DNA of 41,367 bases from Nitriliruptoraceae bacterium (GTDB lineage: Bacteria > Actinomycetota > Nitriliruptoria > Nitriliruptorales > Nitriliruptoraceae). How positions within the stretch are numbered: position 1 is the first letter of the stretch; each line of letters starts with the position of its first letter. The stretch spans positions 1 to 41,367 of the forward strand of contig SKTN01000138.1 in the NCBI GenBank assembly GCA_007117945.1, in the 5' to 3' direction. The notes beneath the pieces were generated by a model. That model was not told where the DNA came from and did not search any database. It saw only the letters and a program-made list of their open reading frames with translations. A program made the position numbers and the translations under genes. Shown here piece after piece: positions 41,130 through 41,367 of the stretch.

Positions 41130-41157
41130 GGGGCCGGGTGGTGGTGTTCCCGGCCCC
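41130..41157 (+). terminator. hairpin after the 40712 gene
   Basis: GGGGCCGGG pairs perfectly with CCCGGCCCC around a 10-base loop. It probably ends the transcript of the M24-GNAT-acyl-CoA dehydrogenase group. A -10-like TAGACC follows at 41165. Confidence 0.5.
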
Positions 41158-41292
41158 GAACTGGTAGACCCCTGCCTGCCGGCCGGGCGGGCAAGGAGCC
41201 GCACGGCGACACGCGACGAGGTGGGCGACGAGGTGGGTGCCGGCGGGTGCGCCGCAGGTCCGAGCGGGGGTCCGGGGAGCGCGGAGACCATC

Positions 41293-41367
41293 ATGGCCGC
41301 GCGCAACAGCGCGCCGGGCACCGCCGCGGCGCCGGTGGTCCCCGCGATGGGGGGCGGCGCCGTGGAC
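41293..41367 (+). CDS. possible start of a gene cut by the window end
   Basis: An open frame from ATG 41293 to the window end (25 codons, rich in Ala, Pro and Gly), with GGAG six bases upstream. The same frame is open further upstream, with GTG codons at 41221 and 41233, so the true start is not sure. No family can be judged from this length. Confidence 0.35.
   Translation, partial: MAARNSAPGTAAAPVVPAMGGGAVD

Noticed and set aside
40917..41321. Minus-strand frame at the right end of the window
   Set aside because: Pro/Arg/Ser-rich shadow that overlaps the 3' part of the small membrane protein gene; no ribosome site and no family.

Overview
The window is about 41.4 kb of very GC-rich DNA with dense, mostly plus-strand genes, many GTG starts and many 1- or 4-base stop/start overlaps. 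It carries a complete set of Pup-proteasome genes (arc/mpa, dop, pup, prcB, prcA, pafA, pafB, pafC), the HemQ branch of haem synthesis, tatA-tatC and a HelY-type helicase. This is a chromosomal core region of an actinobacterium. The order trmI - arc - dop - pup - prcB - prcA - pafA - pafB - pafC - tatA - tatC - helY - M24 peptidase resembles the mycobacterial order. A TtuA-type tRNA thiolase, a TAXI-TRAP transporter and several acidic exported proteins suggest a deep, possibly haloalkaliphilic lineage such as Nitriliruptoria/Euzebyales. That placement is an inference only.

Layout. 1-3.0 kb (minus strand): a Nudix hydrolase, HemQ, a compact phosphoglycerate mutase and a SatD-like HTH protein. 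3.0-9.3 kb (plus): aconitase, MsrA and a GH65 sugar phosphorylase. 9.4-11.5 kb: a protein that joins a TtuB-like sulfur-carrier domain to a TtuA-like tRNA thiolase, translationally coupled to the m1A58 methyltransferase TrmI. 11.5-15.6 kb: a tiny membrane protein, then arc, dop and pup. The arc gene is interrupted by an in-frame TAG inside its coiled coil. 15.7-23.8 kb: genes placed between pup and the proteasome core, namely a VanW-type wall protein, a DUF2332 protein and a TAXI-TRAP operon (binding lipoprotein, DUF1850 protein, fused permease, UspA). 23.9-26.9 kb: prcB, prcA, pafA. 26.9-29.5 kb (minus): an SRPBCC protein and a large unknown membrane protein. 29.6-41.4 kb (plus): pafB, pafC, a zinc-ribbon protein, a small membrane protein, tatA, tatC, a membrane-anchored unknown, helY, a diacylglycerol-kinase-like enzyme, an M24 peptidase, a GNAT acetyltransferase, an acyl-CoA dehydrogenase, a small membrane protein and the probable start of another gene.

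How the genes work together. Dop deamidates the C-terminal Gln of Pup, PafA ligates Pup to lysines, ARC unfolds pupylated proteins, and PrcB/PrcA degrade them. PafB and PafC are paired WYL regulators. TtuA-like and TrmI-like enzymes both modify the T-loop of tRNA (positions 54 and 58).

Main points to check: the internal Gly-Gly of the TtuB-TtuA fusion, which implies proteolytic processing or a new mechanism; the TAG codon in arc; the split Pup-proteasome cluster; and several palindromes in promoter regions. No tRNA, rRNA, CRISPR array, insertion sequence or phage gene was seen. No stretch of more than 300 bases is without a gene. The longest gaps (3008-3293, 11692-11967, 19061-19327) are promoter regions.
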